A stretch of DNA of 13,757 bases, from contig CAKSUD010000045.1 of the NCBI GenBank assembly GCA_934500865.1, positions 1 through 13,757 of the forward strand, in the 5' to 3' direction. The notes beneath the pieces were generated by a model that was not told where the DNA came from, did no database searches, and saw only the letters and a program-made list of their open reading frames with translations. This DNA comes from an uncultured Clostridia bacterium (GTDB lineage: Bacteria; Bacillota; Clostridia; TANB77; RGIG9151). A program made the translations under genes and the position numbers. Shown here in pieces: positions 7,329-13,711 of the stretch (the first letter of the stretch is position 1; each line of letters begins with the position of its first letter).

Positions 7329-7356
7329 GTATAGCAAAAAAAATTTTTACTGTCAA
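7328..7356 (-). promoter_or_regulatory. Promoter of the tetR-exporter operon
   Basis: The minus strand has consensus TTGACA (7356-7351) and TATACT (7333-7328) with a 17-base spacer. The -35 box starts only three bases after the terminator of the preceding gene, so the two units are packed back to back. Two TetR-type operators lie at and after the -10. Confidence 0.9.
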
Positions 7357-7359
7357 TAG

Positions 7360-7392
7360 AAAAAGTGCTAAGTTTTGCACTCAGCACTTTTT
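7360..7392 (-). terminator. Terminator of the first duplicated gene
   Basis: A 10-bp stem, aaaaagtgct (7360-7369) with agcacttttt (7383-7392), starts five bases after the stop codon and ends in a T run on the minus strand. It is related in sequence to the terminator at 8321-8355, so the terminator was copied with the gene. Confidence 0.85.
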
Positions 7393-7397
7393 TAAAG

Positions 7398-8204
7398 TCA
7401 GCTCTTTGGAGGAATTGCCAAAGTAATGTGATATGGTTCACATGAAAGCCTAGGCACCCCTCGGTATTTTCTTTCTACAGTCCTTTTTAAAATATTTTCA
7501 AAATCACTTTCAAAAAATATCACATCGTAGTCAAATATACCATATATATTCATAGTATTATTTGGATAATAACTTTCGCTACCATATTCATATTTCCAGC
7601 GTCTATGCCAGTCATCAATTTCACACACCCCGGTCGCACATATTTCTATACCATAAATCCCCCATCCTATGCAAATAGATAGAATTTTTACAGCATTATG
7701 TTCTGCGTATGTCATCATATGAGAATCTAATGTCCTATTTAGCTTATACGCTCTCATAAATTCATACAAAGTATCTTTACCATATAAAAGCACTTGCTTA
7801 AACGGCTTTGAAACTGGACAAATATACTCATAGTCTTCAGACTCATCTTCTTTTGCTGCGGCGAACTTCGTAACCCAAAATCCAGTAAGTTCTTTGTCAC
7901 CGAAAGTAAATGCCGGATGAGGCTTAAATCCGCCAGAAGTATCGTCTATTATACCATTACTAAATTTAATTGAATATGAATCATTATTATGCTTATACGT
8001 GTATCTCGGAATCCAGACATAAAGGCTTCCATCTTCAGTTTCTGCATTTGCCCATTTCCTTTTTCCTTTTTCGTAGATATAATCCCACTCGCTTACCGTA
8101 GTTCTCTCCCATCCATAGTTCTCATCGCTTATAGGGTACTTACCTGTAAAGTTTACCGCATACATTCCTTCTCCGAGTACGGGTGCGTTCCAAGTTCTTT
8201 CCAT
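7398..8204 (-). CDS. Duplicated protein A: C-type-lectin/FGE-fold-like protein of unknown function
   Basis: The product has 268 residues and no signal peptide or membrane helix. The first half carries WANAETEDGSLYVWIPR (51-67) and HPAFTFGDKELTGFWVTKF (96-114), a pattern I associate with clostridial and prophage proteins in which an FGE-sulfatase or C-type-lectin-like fold follows (their usual SHMMKNTEWGAVAYLS appears here in degenerate form as DSHMMTYAEHNAVKILS). That assignment is from memory of the family, not from a search. The C-terminus ends R-G-V-P then LAIPPKS. Start ATG at 8204 is used because GGAGGAA precedes it by about eight bases; the ATG at 8219 overlaps that ribosome site. It is a single-gene unit with its own promoter and terminator. 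Protein B (8358-9248) shares the first half closely, while the C-terminal 150 residues keep only anchors such as YEFMRAY-LNRTL, W-KY and YRGVP. Confidence 0.75.
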   Translation of the reverse strand: MERTWNAPVLGEGMYAVNFTGKYPISDENYGWERTTVSEWDYIYEKGKRKWANAETEDGSLYVWIPRYTYKHNNDSYSIKFSNGIIDDTSGGFKPHPAFTFGDKELTGFWVTKFAAAKEDESEDYEYICPVSKPFKQVLLYGKDTLYEFMRAYKLNRTLDSHMMTYAEHNAVKILSICIGWGIYGIEICATGVCEIDDWHRRWKYEYGSESYYPNNTMNIYGIFDYDVIFFESDFENILKRTVERKYRGVPRLSCEPYHITLAIPPKS

Positions 8205-8260
8205 GATTTCTTCCTCCATAAATAATTATTTTTGGATATGCGATTTGAATTTACCGTAAC

Positions 8261-8289
8261 ATTATATATCCACCTCGAATATTTGTCAA
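8261..8289 (-). promoter_or_regulatory. Promoter of duplicated gene A
   Basis: Full consensus on the minus strand: TTGACA (8289-8284), 17 bases, TATAAT (8266-8261). The predicted leader is about 50 bases and nearly identical to that of gene B. A promoter this strong suggests high constitutive expression unless a regulator intervenes; no palindrome is evident. Confidence 0.9.
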
Positions 8290-8320
8290 TAAATTATGTA
8301 GTTTAGCGCTGCATGTATAG

Positions 8321-8355
8321 AAAAAAGTGCCGAGTTTTACACTCAGCACTTTTTT
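8321..8355 (-). terminator. Terminator of duplicated gene B
   Basis: Stem aaaaaagtgc (8321-8330) with gcactttttt (8346-8355), extended inward by GAG/CTC after one mismatch. It begins two bases after the stop codon of gene B and ends in a T run on the minus strand. Confidence 0.85.
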
Positions 8356-8357
8356 AG

Positions 8358-9248
8358 TCAGTTCTTTGGAGGAATTGACAAAACTATACGATATGTTATA
8401 TAGTCCCATTCCTCAGCTAGGCGCTTAGGAACTCCTCTGTATTTTTCTTCTACTTCCATTCCTACACTCATATCAGCCTCTCTTCTAAAATACTTTCTAA
8501 AACAATCGTAGTCATACACGCCAAAATGATTGTGCGTATTACTCATAAACGCGCCGTCGTAAGTGCCATACTTCCAAATTTCCTCATTATGCCAATCTTC
8601 AAATCTACCCACGCCAGTCTGTGGTAATAATCTACCCTCACCTAGTAAGTCAAAAAATCCTGCGTTAATAGATAAAATTCCCAACGCTAAATCTTCTTCA
8701 CATTTCATCATATGAGAATTTAGGGTCCTATTTAGATTGTATGCTCTCATAAACTCATATGAAATATTACTTTCTGCATACCCCAGCTTCATCTTAAATG
8801 GCTTTGAAACAAGCTGCATATTCTTATAGTCTTGAGTAATATCATCTGCTGCTGCTTGAAATTTTGAGACCCAAAATCCAGTAAGTTCTTTGTCACCGAA
8901 AGTAAACGCCGGATGGGGCTTAAATCCGCCAGAAGTGTCGTCTATTATACCTTTACTAAATTTAATTGAATATGAATCATTATTATGCCTATACATATAT
9001 CTTGGAATCCAAACATAAAGGCTTCCATCTTCAGTTTCTGCATTTGCCCATTTCATTTTTCTTTTTTCATAGTTATAATCCCATTCGCTTACCGTAGTTC
9101 TCTCCCATCCATAGTTCACATCACTTATAGGATAATCGCCTTCAAATTTTACCGGATAATTATCTGTAAAGTCTACCAAATGCGGTTCTGTAAAGTTTAC
9201 CGGATACATGCCTTCTCCGAGTACGGGTGCGTTCCAGGTCCTTTTCAT
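8358..9248 (-). CDS. Duplicated protein B: C-type-lectin/FGE-fold-like protein with 8-residue repeats
   Basis: The product has 296 residues, without signal peptide or membrane helix. It is a paralogue of protein A: residues 1-20 and 39-132 match closely, including WANAETEDGSLYVWIPR (67-83) and HPAFTFGDKELTGFWVSKF (112-130). Near the N-terminus it has three 8-residue repeats (15-38) where A has one. After the shared part the sequence diverges, keeping SHMM, DWH, WKYG, YRGVP and the end IPPKN. The start ATG at 9248 follows GGAGGAA; the ATG at 9263 lies within that site. As with A, the fold assignment to the C-type-lectin/FGE-like group is from motif memory and only moderate. It could belong to a surface-recognition or prophage-derived family, but no phage genes are nearby. 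Promoter 9305-9333 and terminator 8321-8355 make it an independent unit. Confidence 0.75.
   Translation of the reverse strand: MKRTWNAPVLGEGMYPVNFTEPHLVDFTDNYPVKFEGDYPISDVNYGWERTTVSEWDYNYEKRKMKWANAETEDGSLYVWIPRYMYRHNNDSYSIKFSKGIIDDTSGGFKPHPAFTFGDKELTGFWVSKFQAAADDITQDYKNMQLVSKPFKMKLGYAESNISYEFMRAYNLNRTLNSHMMKCEEDLALGILSINAGFFDLLGEGRLLPQTGVGRFEDWHNEEIWKYGTYDGAFMSNTHNHFGVYDYDCFRKYFRREADMSVGMEVEEKYRGVPKRLAEEWDYITYRIVLSIPPKN
9135..9206 (-). repeat. Three 24-bp in-frame repeats in gene B
   Basis: The minus strand carries three consecutive 24-base units encoding YPVNFTEP, HLVDFTDN and YPVKFEGD, followed by a partial YPI. Gene A has a single unit, YAVNFTGK, at the same place. The difference of exactly two units (16 residues) indicates repeat gain or loss by slippage or unequal recombination. 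Confidence 0.8.
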
Positions 9249-9304
9249 GATTTCTTCCTCCATAAATAATTATTTTTGGATATGCGATTTGAATTTACCG
9301 TAAT

Positions 9305-9333
9305 ATTATATATCCACTCCAAACATTTGTCAA
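9305..9333 (-). promoter_or_regulatory. Promoter of duplicated gene B
   Basis: TTGACA (9333-9328), 17 bases, TATAAT (9310-9305) on the minus strand: full consensus, and nearly the same as the promoter of gene A from the -35 to the ribosome site. Confidence 0.9.
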
Positions 9334-9390
9334 CGGATTATGCAATTCAACAATTTTTCACTAATCATCACCATCGCCCCAGTCAAGTTG

Positions 9391-9419
9391 ATTTTATAAA
9401 ACATAGTAATACTTGTCAA
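9391..9419 (-). promoter_or_regulatory. Second, upstream promoter-like site before gene B
   Basis: TTGACA (9419-9414), 17 bases, TAAAAT (9396-9391) on the minus strand, starting about 20 bases after the terminator of the chagasin-domain gene. No gene lies between it and the gene B promoter, so it would be a second promoter for gene B or drive a short RNA. Gene A has no counterpart. Such matches can occur by chance in AT-rich DNA. Confidence 0.45.
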
Positions 9420-9431
9420 TTGAATAAATTT

Positions 9432-9479
9432 AAAACACAAAACCACCTGTAACACAATAATTGTATTACAGGTGGTTTT
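9432..9479 (-). terminator. Terminator of the chagasin-domain gene
   Basis: A perfect 14-bp stem, aaaaccacctgtaa (9439-9452) with its complement (9466-9479), loop of 13, begins three bases after the stop codon and is followed on the minus strand by TTTT-G-T-G-TTTT. Confidence 0.9.
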
Positions 9480-9482
9480 AAC

Positions 9483-10949
9483 TTATTCTTTCACAATAAC
9501 AGTCCCATCATTTTCTACTTCTCTAATATTTATAATGGTAATCTTATTTTCTTCATTTACATATAAGTCGTATATAATTGTTTTTAATGCAGGTTTTTCT
9601 GTTTCCCAACTGCGCATATAAGAAAATTTAACTGTACAATTTCCTTTCCCAACACCGGTTATAACGAATTTATACTTCCCACCGGTACCAACAATGTTCT
9701 TATCTACATTTTCAGGCACATACTCACTTTCAACTTTAACAACTTCAGGGTCAGACTCAATAATTCCCCAGTCGTACCCGGTTGTAGGGTTACCGTCAAG
9801 TTCAAATTCAACTTTATCAAGGTTTGCACCAGATAAGTCTATTTTTACAATTCCGTTAGGACCTGTATATGGAATTTCTGCCGCAGGCACTCCTAAGGCA
9901 TAATACGTTATTTGATAACGATTAAAATATAGTAAAAGAGTATCATCAAACAATTCAAATTCTACATTATGAATCTCATTTTCTAAGTTTTTCTTTATTT
10001 CATCTACATCTGTTTCTGCATCTTCACTAAGCACATATTCAAACCATTGTTCAAAAGCATTTCTTACAATGGAGTCTACTTTATCTTGGTCACAATCAAA
10101 TATATCTTGTAAAGATAATTCTTTCTCTAATATCATCTGAAAGCTTCGAGACTCCAAATACGTATTAGGGTGAGGCCCAAGAGTATTAGCATAATCATGT
10201 GTAGTAATGGATAGCATATTGTTTCTGTTAAGTGTAACGTCATAAGATAAGCTAAACGCTATAGGAGTAAAGTATTCCTTACTCATTTGTGAATATACAT
10301 CTTTAGCGTCCTCAGTCCATTCTTCCTCCATCGTCTTTACATAGTTTTCAGCATTTTCTTTATATTCTTTATTAATGTACGCGCAAAAAGCATTATTATC
10401 TTCATTCTCAATTACAGGATATGCACAATCAATACTCATAATCATTGTGCCATCATCAGCTTTTATGACTCTTACAATATTTTCTGTTCTAATCTTATAT
10501 TGGCCTTGCTTTGGCGAAATAGTAACAGTTCTCGTATCGCCATTCCACTTCACTTTACAGTCAAGTGCCTCAGAAACGGCTCTAAGAGGAACTAAAGTTC
10601 TTCCATCTACAATCTTAGGAGCTACATCTAAGCCTGTTGTCTTACCATTTATCCCCATATCATATTGACCAATTCTAAGATTAATTAAATCTGAACCGTG
10701 CCAAGCAGATACTAACATTCCTTCTCTATCCTCTTGGTATGATACAGAACATCCAAGTTCCTCAAAAATCTTTCTAAACGGCACTAATGTTCTGCCGTCC
10801 TCGATAATTGGATTAACATCAAAATCCAATGTTCTGCCATCTAATTTTACAATGACATCATCAGGATTACTGCCTGTTGCAAAAGCAGAATTGCAAGACA
10901 AAAGCATCATTGCACTTAAAATCCCACAACTTACATTCTTTAATCTCAT
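9483..10949 (-). CDS. Secreted protein: copper amine oxidase N-like repeats, DUF4163/DUF3298 region and chagasin-type inhibitor domain
   Basis: The 488-residue product starts with a signal peptide (1-24, ending A-F-A). Residues 32-145 hold two copies of the copper amine oxidase N-terminal repeat, each with the GRTLVP motif (52-57 and 116-121); in Firmicutes these are common on exported proteins and are not catalytic. Residues about 150-365 match the DUF4163/DUF3298 pair (YFNRYQITYYALGVPAAEIPY at 341-361), seen in RsiV, whose DUF3298 part binds lysozyme. Residues about 375-475 look like a chagasin/I42 inhibitor of papain-like cysteine proteases: NPTTGY (387-392), GTGG (421-424) and RSW (446-448, usually RPW) correspond to its three binding loops. 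The combination suggests a secreted shield against host or competitor hydrolases, which is inference. It is a single-gene unit with promoter and terminator and a GAGGAGGA ribosome site. There is no sorting signal or lipobox, so it is probably released. Confidence 0.9.
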   Translation of the reverse strand: MRLKNVSCGILSAMMLLSCNSAFATGSNPDDVIVKLDGRTLDFDVNPIIEDGRTLVPFRKIFEELGCSVSYQEDREGMLVSAWHGSDLINLRIGQYDMGINGKTTGLDVAPKIVDGRTLVPLRAVSEALDCKVKWNGDTRTVTISPKQGQYKIRTENIVRVIKADDGTMIMSIDCAYPVIENEDNNAFCAYINKEYKENAENYVKTMEEEWTEDAKDVYSQMSKEYFTPIAFSLSYDVTLNRNNMLSITTHDYANTLGPHPNTYLESRSFQMILEKELSLQDIFDCDQDKVDSIVRNAFEQWFEYVLSEDAETDVDEIKKNLENEIHNVEFELFDDTLLLYFNRYQITYYALGVPAAEIPYTGPNGIVKIDLSGANLDKVEFELDGNPTTGYDWGIIESDPEVVKVESEYVPENVDKNIVGTGGKYKFVITGVGKGNCTVKFSYMRSWETEKPALKTIIYDLYVNEENKITIINIREVENDGTVIVKE

Positions 10950-10990
10950 AAAAATCCTCCTCTTTCGTTCAACATCTGTCTAACACAATA

Positions 10991-11019
10991 ATTTTACAAT
11001 TACTAAATAAATAAGTCAA
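10991..11019 (-). promoter_or_regulatory. Promoter of the chagasin-domain gene
   Basis: TTGACT (11019-11014), 17 bases, TAAAAT (10996-10991) on the minus strand. The start point would be near 10984, giving a leader of about 35 bases with GAGGAGGA before the ATG at 10949. Confidence 0.75.
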
Positions 11020-11053
11020 CAATCTTTGTTAAAAAGCATATAGAATATAATTC

Positions 11054-11100
11054 CAAAAAAACAGGTTGCAAAAACTAAGATAAACTTTTTAACAACCTGT
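11054..11100 (-). terminator. Terminator of the four-gene envelope operon
   Basis: ACAGGTTG (11100-11093 on the minus strand) pairs with CAACCTGT (11068-11061), with further A-T pairing inside, followed by seven T at 11060-11054. It starts seven bases after the stop of the small membrane protein. Confidence 0.88.
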
Positions 11101-11107
11101 CTTTTTT

Positions 11108-11287
11108 CTAATTTATTGCCGAAACCAATAAGATAGTTGCCCCAATATATAATGCCATTAAAATGGCTACAATTGAAAGAATAACTATATTAACTATCTT
11201 TAAAGACTTACATTTACCTTTAATGCTCACAAACACTATTCCGAATATAGCTAAAGCTAAAAATAATATTGCCATCCATAGTTCCAT
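11108..11287 (-). CDS. Small two-helix membrane protein
   Basis: This 59-residue protein is nearly all membrane: helix 1 about 3-22, a short basic turn KGKCKSLK, helix 2 about 31-57. The basic turn should face the cytoplasm, which would put both ends outside. I do not recognise a family. ATG at 11287 is preferred because GGAGAG lies eight bases upstream; the GTG at 11296 is too close to it. It is the last gene of a four-gene operon, 18 bases after the acidic-tail lipoprotein, and just before the terminator. Its place after three exported proteins suggests it anchors, chaperones or stabilises one of them, but this is only context. Confidence 0.75.
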   Translation of the reverse strand: MELWMAILFLALAIFGIVFVSIKGKCKSLKIVNIVILSIVAILMALYIGATILLVSAIN

Positions 11288-11305
11288 ATTAAACACTCTC
11301 CATTT

Positions 11306-11872
11306 TTAACCTAATGTTTCATCCTCGTCTTCTTCATTACCATCAAAACTCATATCGTCATCAAGGTCTTCTCCCAAATCCATATCATCATCGTCATCAT
11401 CTTCATTAGTTAAACTAGCACCTGTAACATCATTATCTGCATAGTAATCATACTCAGAAAGATATGTTATTTCTCCCATTTCATTAAGCTTATATGAAAA
11501 TCGCGTGTTGTACACAAACTCATTATTCTTTACACCGGCTTTCCACCATTCTTCATAAAACTCTTTAGCATCAAAATACTGAGTTACACTTCTTGCCCCA
11601 ACAACACCAAAAGTTTGTGCCTCGCCATAAAACTCCTCGGCTAAAGGCAATATGTAACTAGCAGCATTTGCCTCTTGAGATGTATAAACATCAATACAAT
11701 ACCTATCATCATCGCTACGAAGCATCTGGTAAACTGATAAATACTCTACACCCTCCAAGTCTGACTCGGATATATTACTTATGTCATTTGCACTTATAAC
11801 GTCATTCCCACAAGCAGTAAACGTCAAACAAAGAACAAATAGCATACTAAAAACAATTATTTTCTTTTTCAT
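11306..11872 (-). CDS. Probable lipoprotein with poly-acidic C-terminal tail, unknown function
   Basis: The 188-residue protein begins with a signal peptide ending F-T-A-C (Cys21), a slightly non-standard lipobox that still points to a lipid anchor on the outer face of the membrane. Residues about 40-150 form a folded region with many aromatic residues (including EFYEEWWKAGVKNNEFVYNT) that I cannot assign. The final 35 residues are almost all Asp, Glu, Gly and Ser, starting with a run of six Asp, then DLGEDLDDD and NEEDEDE. Such a tail could bind calcium, mask basic wall or peptide ligands, or repel host proteins. The start follows AAAAGGAG, which overlaps the stop of the gene before, so translation is probably coupled. 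It sits third in the operon; the lipoprotein before it also has an acidic segment. Confidence 0.8.
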   Translation of the reverse strand: MKKKIIVFSMLFVLCLTFTACGNDVISANDISNISESDLEGVEYLSVYQMLRSDDDRYCIDVYTSQEANAASYILPLAEEFYGEAQTFGVVGARSVTQYFDAKEFYEEWWKAGVKNNEFVYNTRFSYKLNEMGEITYLSEYDYYADNDVTGASLTNEDDDDDDMDLGEDLDDDMSFDGNEEDEDETLG

Positions 11873-11886
11873 ATTTTTTCTCCTTT

Positions 11887-12954
11887 TTATAAAAGTTCAT
11901 CAATATCATTTACTACCAATATATTAATTGAAAAATCTTTTTCAGCATCGTCCACTTTTAATTTTCCGGTTACTGTCGTTTCGCCAGCCGAAACAGCGGT
12001 TATTGTGTCCCCATCAACAGAAATAATAGAACTGTCCTCCGAGGTTGCAGTAATTGTGTAAGGTAAATTCCAAGGCAACTTTGCAACTAGTTTTTCAGAA
12101 TTTCCAACAACAAGTAAGGTACCATTCTCAGTCTCAACACTCGCTACTTGGATAGGCTCGTCAAAAATAGTTACCAAATCCGTAAGCTCTACATCATCTT
12201 CTCCTTCGCCCTCTGAGAAATTATCGCCAAGTCCGTCATCATCATAGTCCTCATCATATAAATAAGTTTGAGCCTCCATCATGCTCTTGGCAGAACCATA
12301 TATCAAAGAAGTATCCATTCCTTCATCTACACGATAAACCGAAGTCATATCCTTTGCAATAATGAACGGATATTCAGTTCCCAATATATTATCCGTAGCG
12401 GTTACAGTATAAAACCAATCTCCAACCAAACTCTCCGGTGGATTTACTGTATATCCTTCTATTCCACCATATAGTCCTGTTGAATCCTCAGATAAATAGC
12501 CTAAAATTGTCACAGCTGATTCATCAGAAACCTCTATTCCTTCATTTGTAAATGCATATTTCCCATCCGGAGAAATACTAAGTTCACCGGTATGCGTGAT
12601 TTCAACACTCTTTAAATCATCAGATATTTGAAGATTAACACTTATAGGATTTTCATCATTTTGGTATGCTATAGTTCCTGAATTATTTTCCGTATGCATA
12701 ACACCGGAAATTACAGTTTCAATAGCCTCTGCTTCAGACTCACTGCCCTCCATAAGCTTAAGTTCAACAATAACATCATCTTTACCCAAATACTTCATAC
12801 TAAGAACACCATTACTGTATTCAGAGCTATTCTCTCTTGCATAAGAACCACAAACCTCTTTCCAAAGGCTATTATCTTCTTTATCACCAAAGCAGCCGGT
12901 ACAACAAATAGCAATCATAAAAAACATAGTCAAAAATTTAAATGTATTTTTCAT
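11887..12954 (-). CDS. Probable lipoprotein with calcium-site-like loop and Big2-like C-terminal domain
   Basis: The 355-residue protein has a signal peptide with cysteines at 17, 18 and 21 (the last in C-T-G-C), most likely lipidated. Residues about 30-140 and about 175-225 look like related beta-rich modules (GSYARENSSEYSNGVLSM; GDWFYTVTATDNILGTEYPF). A strongly acidic loop at 233-254 contains D-x-D-x-D-G-x-x-D at 236-244 (DYDDDGLGD), the spacing of thrombospondin type 3 or dockerin-like calcium loops. Residues about 290-350 resemble a bacterial Ig-like group 2 domain (TSEDSSIISVDGDTITAVSA, GETTVTG), common in surface adhesins. Ligand and function are unknown. It lies 14 bases after the secreted beta protein gene, and AAGGAGG, nine bases before its ATG, overlaps the stop region of that gene. 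The lipobox has Cys rather than Leu at -3, so lipidation is probable, not certain. Confidence 0.82.
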   Translation of the reverse strand: MKNTFKFLTMFFMIAICCTGCFGDKEDNSLWKEVCGSYARENSSEYSNGVLSMKYLGKDDVIVELKLMEGSESEAEAIETVISGVMHTENNSGTIAYQNDENPISVNLQISDDLKSVEITHTGELSISPDGKYAFTNEGIEVSDESAVTILGYLSEDSTGLYGGIEGYTVNPPESLVGDWFYTVTATDNILGTEYPFIIAKDMTSVYRVDEGMDTSLIYGSAKSMMEAQTYLYDEDYDDDGLGDNFSEGEGEDDVELTDLVTIFDEPIQVASVETENGTLLVVGNSEKLVAKLPWNLPYTITATSEDSSIISVDGDTITAVSAGETTVTGKLKVDDAEKDFSINILVVNDIDELL

Positions 12955-12968
12955 ATTCTATCGCCTCC

Positions 12969-13676
12969 TTATATGTCAAGATAATAGGTCTTTTGAATAG
13001 GACTAGCTCCTGGACAGGAAATCTTTACTGTATAATTACCGGAATAACATCTTAATCCGCCCTTGCTAGGATAAAAATTCCATTTAAACCAACCAGTTTC
13101 ATTATTTGTCTTTCTAGCCGGTCCGGTATGTTTATATACTAAATCGGAATACTCGTCATATATTTCAATAGTTCCCTTCTTGCCTTTTAAGCTTGAATAT
13201 TTAACATTAAATACAATAGACTTATTCCCCTGAGTATCATATTTATAATTTGCAGACCCAAAAGATAATTTACCGGCACTATGATTTATAGTATATTTCC
13301 AAGTAAATTTTCTGTATGGTCCTGCATATGAACTTGTATACCCACTCATTAAATTAAGTACGAAAGTATACTTACCACCTGGCAATTTAGAATACTTAGC
13401 CAAATAATTCTTGTTTAATACACTGTTTTTATTTAACTTACTACCCTTCCAAGTAAAAACCTTCTTACCGGATGAATTAACAACATACGGTTCAACATAG
13501 TACTCGTTATCGCCACTATTGTTTGTCATCTTAAAGCTCATTGCATACTTGCCGTCTTTTGTGTAACTATCATTTCTTTTTACATACAATCCAACTTCAC
13601 TAGATTTTATTGCGTAAGATTGAGTACACAATAAACAGCTACAAATAATAGCCACTGCCATAAACACCTTTTTCAT
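12969..13676 (-). CDS. Secreted beta-sandwich protein with two similar halves, unknown function
   Basis: The 235-residue protein has a signal peptide (1-22, ending S-Y-A) and no anchor. The mature part looks like two beta-sandwich units of about 100 residues, each with a YVKRNDSYTKDGKYAMSF- or NYKYDTQGNKSIVFNV-type strand, a charged loop (KGSKLNKNSV; HTGPARKTNN) and a closing GGKYTFVL or SGNYTVKI strand, in the style of Ig-like or FlgD-like exported modules. It is rich in Lys, Tyr, Ser and Asn, with a high predicted charge, in contrast to the acidic lipoproteins encoded next to it. It is the first gene of the operon with AAGGAGGG before the ATG. No family is recognised with confidence. Confidence 0.8.
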   Translation of the reverse strand: MKKVFMAVAIICSCLLCTQSYAIKSSEVGLYVKRNDSYTKDGKYAMSFKMTNNSGDNEYYVEPYVVNSSGKKVFTWKGSKLNKNSVLNKNYLAKYSKLPGGKYTFVLNLMSGYTSSYAGPYRKFTWKYTINHSAGKLSFGSANYKYDTQGNKSIVFNVKYSSLKGKKGTIEIYDEYSDLVYKHTGPARKTNNETGWFKWNFYPSKGGLRCYSGNYTVKISCPGASPIQKTYYLDI

Positions 13677-13705
13677 ATAAGCCCTCCTTATATTTTTTAC
13701 ACTTC

Positions 13706-13711
13706 ATTATA
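13706..13711 (-). promoter_or_regulatory. Possible -10 box of the envelope operon
   Basis: TATAAT on the minus strand, about 30 bases before the ATG at 13676. The position 17 bases upstream reads TATCTT, a poor -35 match, so the promoter may need an activator or lie beyond the window edge. The remaining bases to 13757 are AT-rich without a gene. Confidence 0.35.

Larger units (their letters stand above)
7360..9342 (-). repeat. Tandem duplication of a complete transcription unit (about 1 kb per copy)
   Basis: Two copies lie head to tail: about 9342-8321 and about 8297-7360. Each comprises a promoter, a leader of about 50 bases, one gene and a related terminator. The promoter, leader and first 120 or so codons match closely at the DNA level, with long stretches differing by only scattered bases. 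The second halves of the genes differ widely and in length, and similarity returns at the last codons and terminator. Boundaries are approximate. No insertion sequence flanks the copies. Confidence 0.85.

Noticed and set aside
7398..9248. Diversity-generating retroelement target pair
   Set aside because: The copies differ by insertions and deletions and not by adenine-position substitutions, and there is no reverse transcriptase or template repeat in the window.
8985..9269. Plus-strand ORFs of 60-109 codons across the window, for example 8985-9269 and 10375-10668
   Set aside because: They lie opposite well-supported minus-strand genes, have no convincing ribosome sites and encode compositions typical of antisense shadows.
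9340..9385. Fluoride riboswitch start, because the minus strand reads GGGGCGATGGTGATGA after the orphan promoter
   Set aside because: Only the opening GGCGATGG resembles the motif; the following conserved stem and the later GCTGATGACTCCT-type part are missing, and no fluoride exporter follows.
9346..9406. Small ORF of 24 codons (or a 14-codon version) and an LDWGDGDD-stop remnant on the minus strand
   Set aside because: No ribosome site is present, the longer ATG lies within the promoter spacer, and the remnant frame has a stop codon a few codons upstream.
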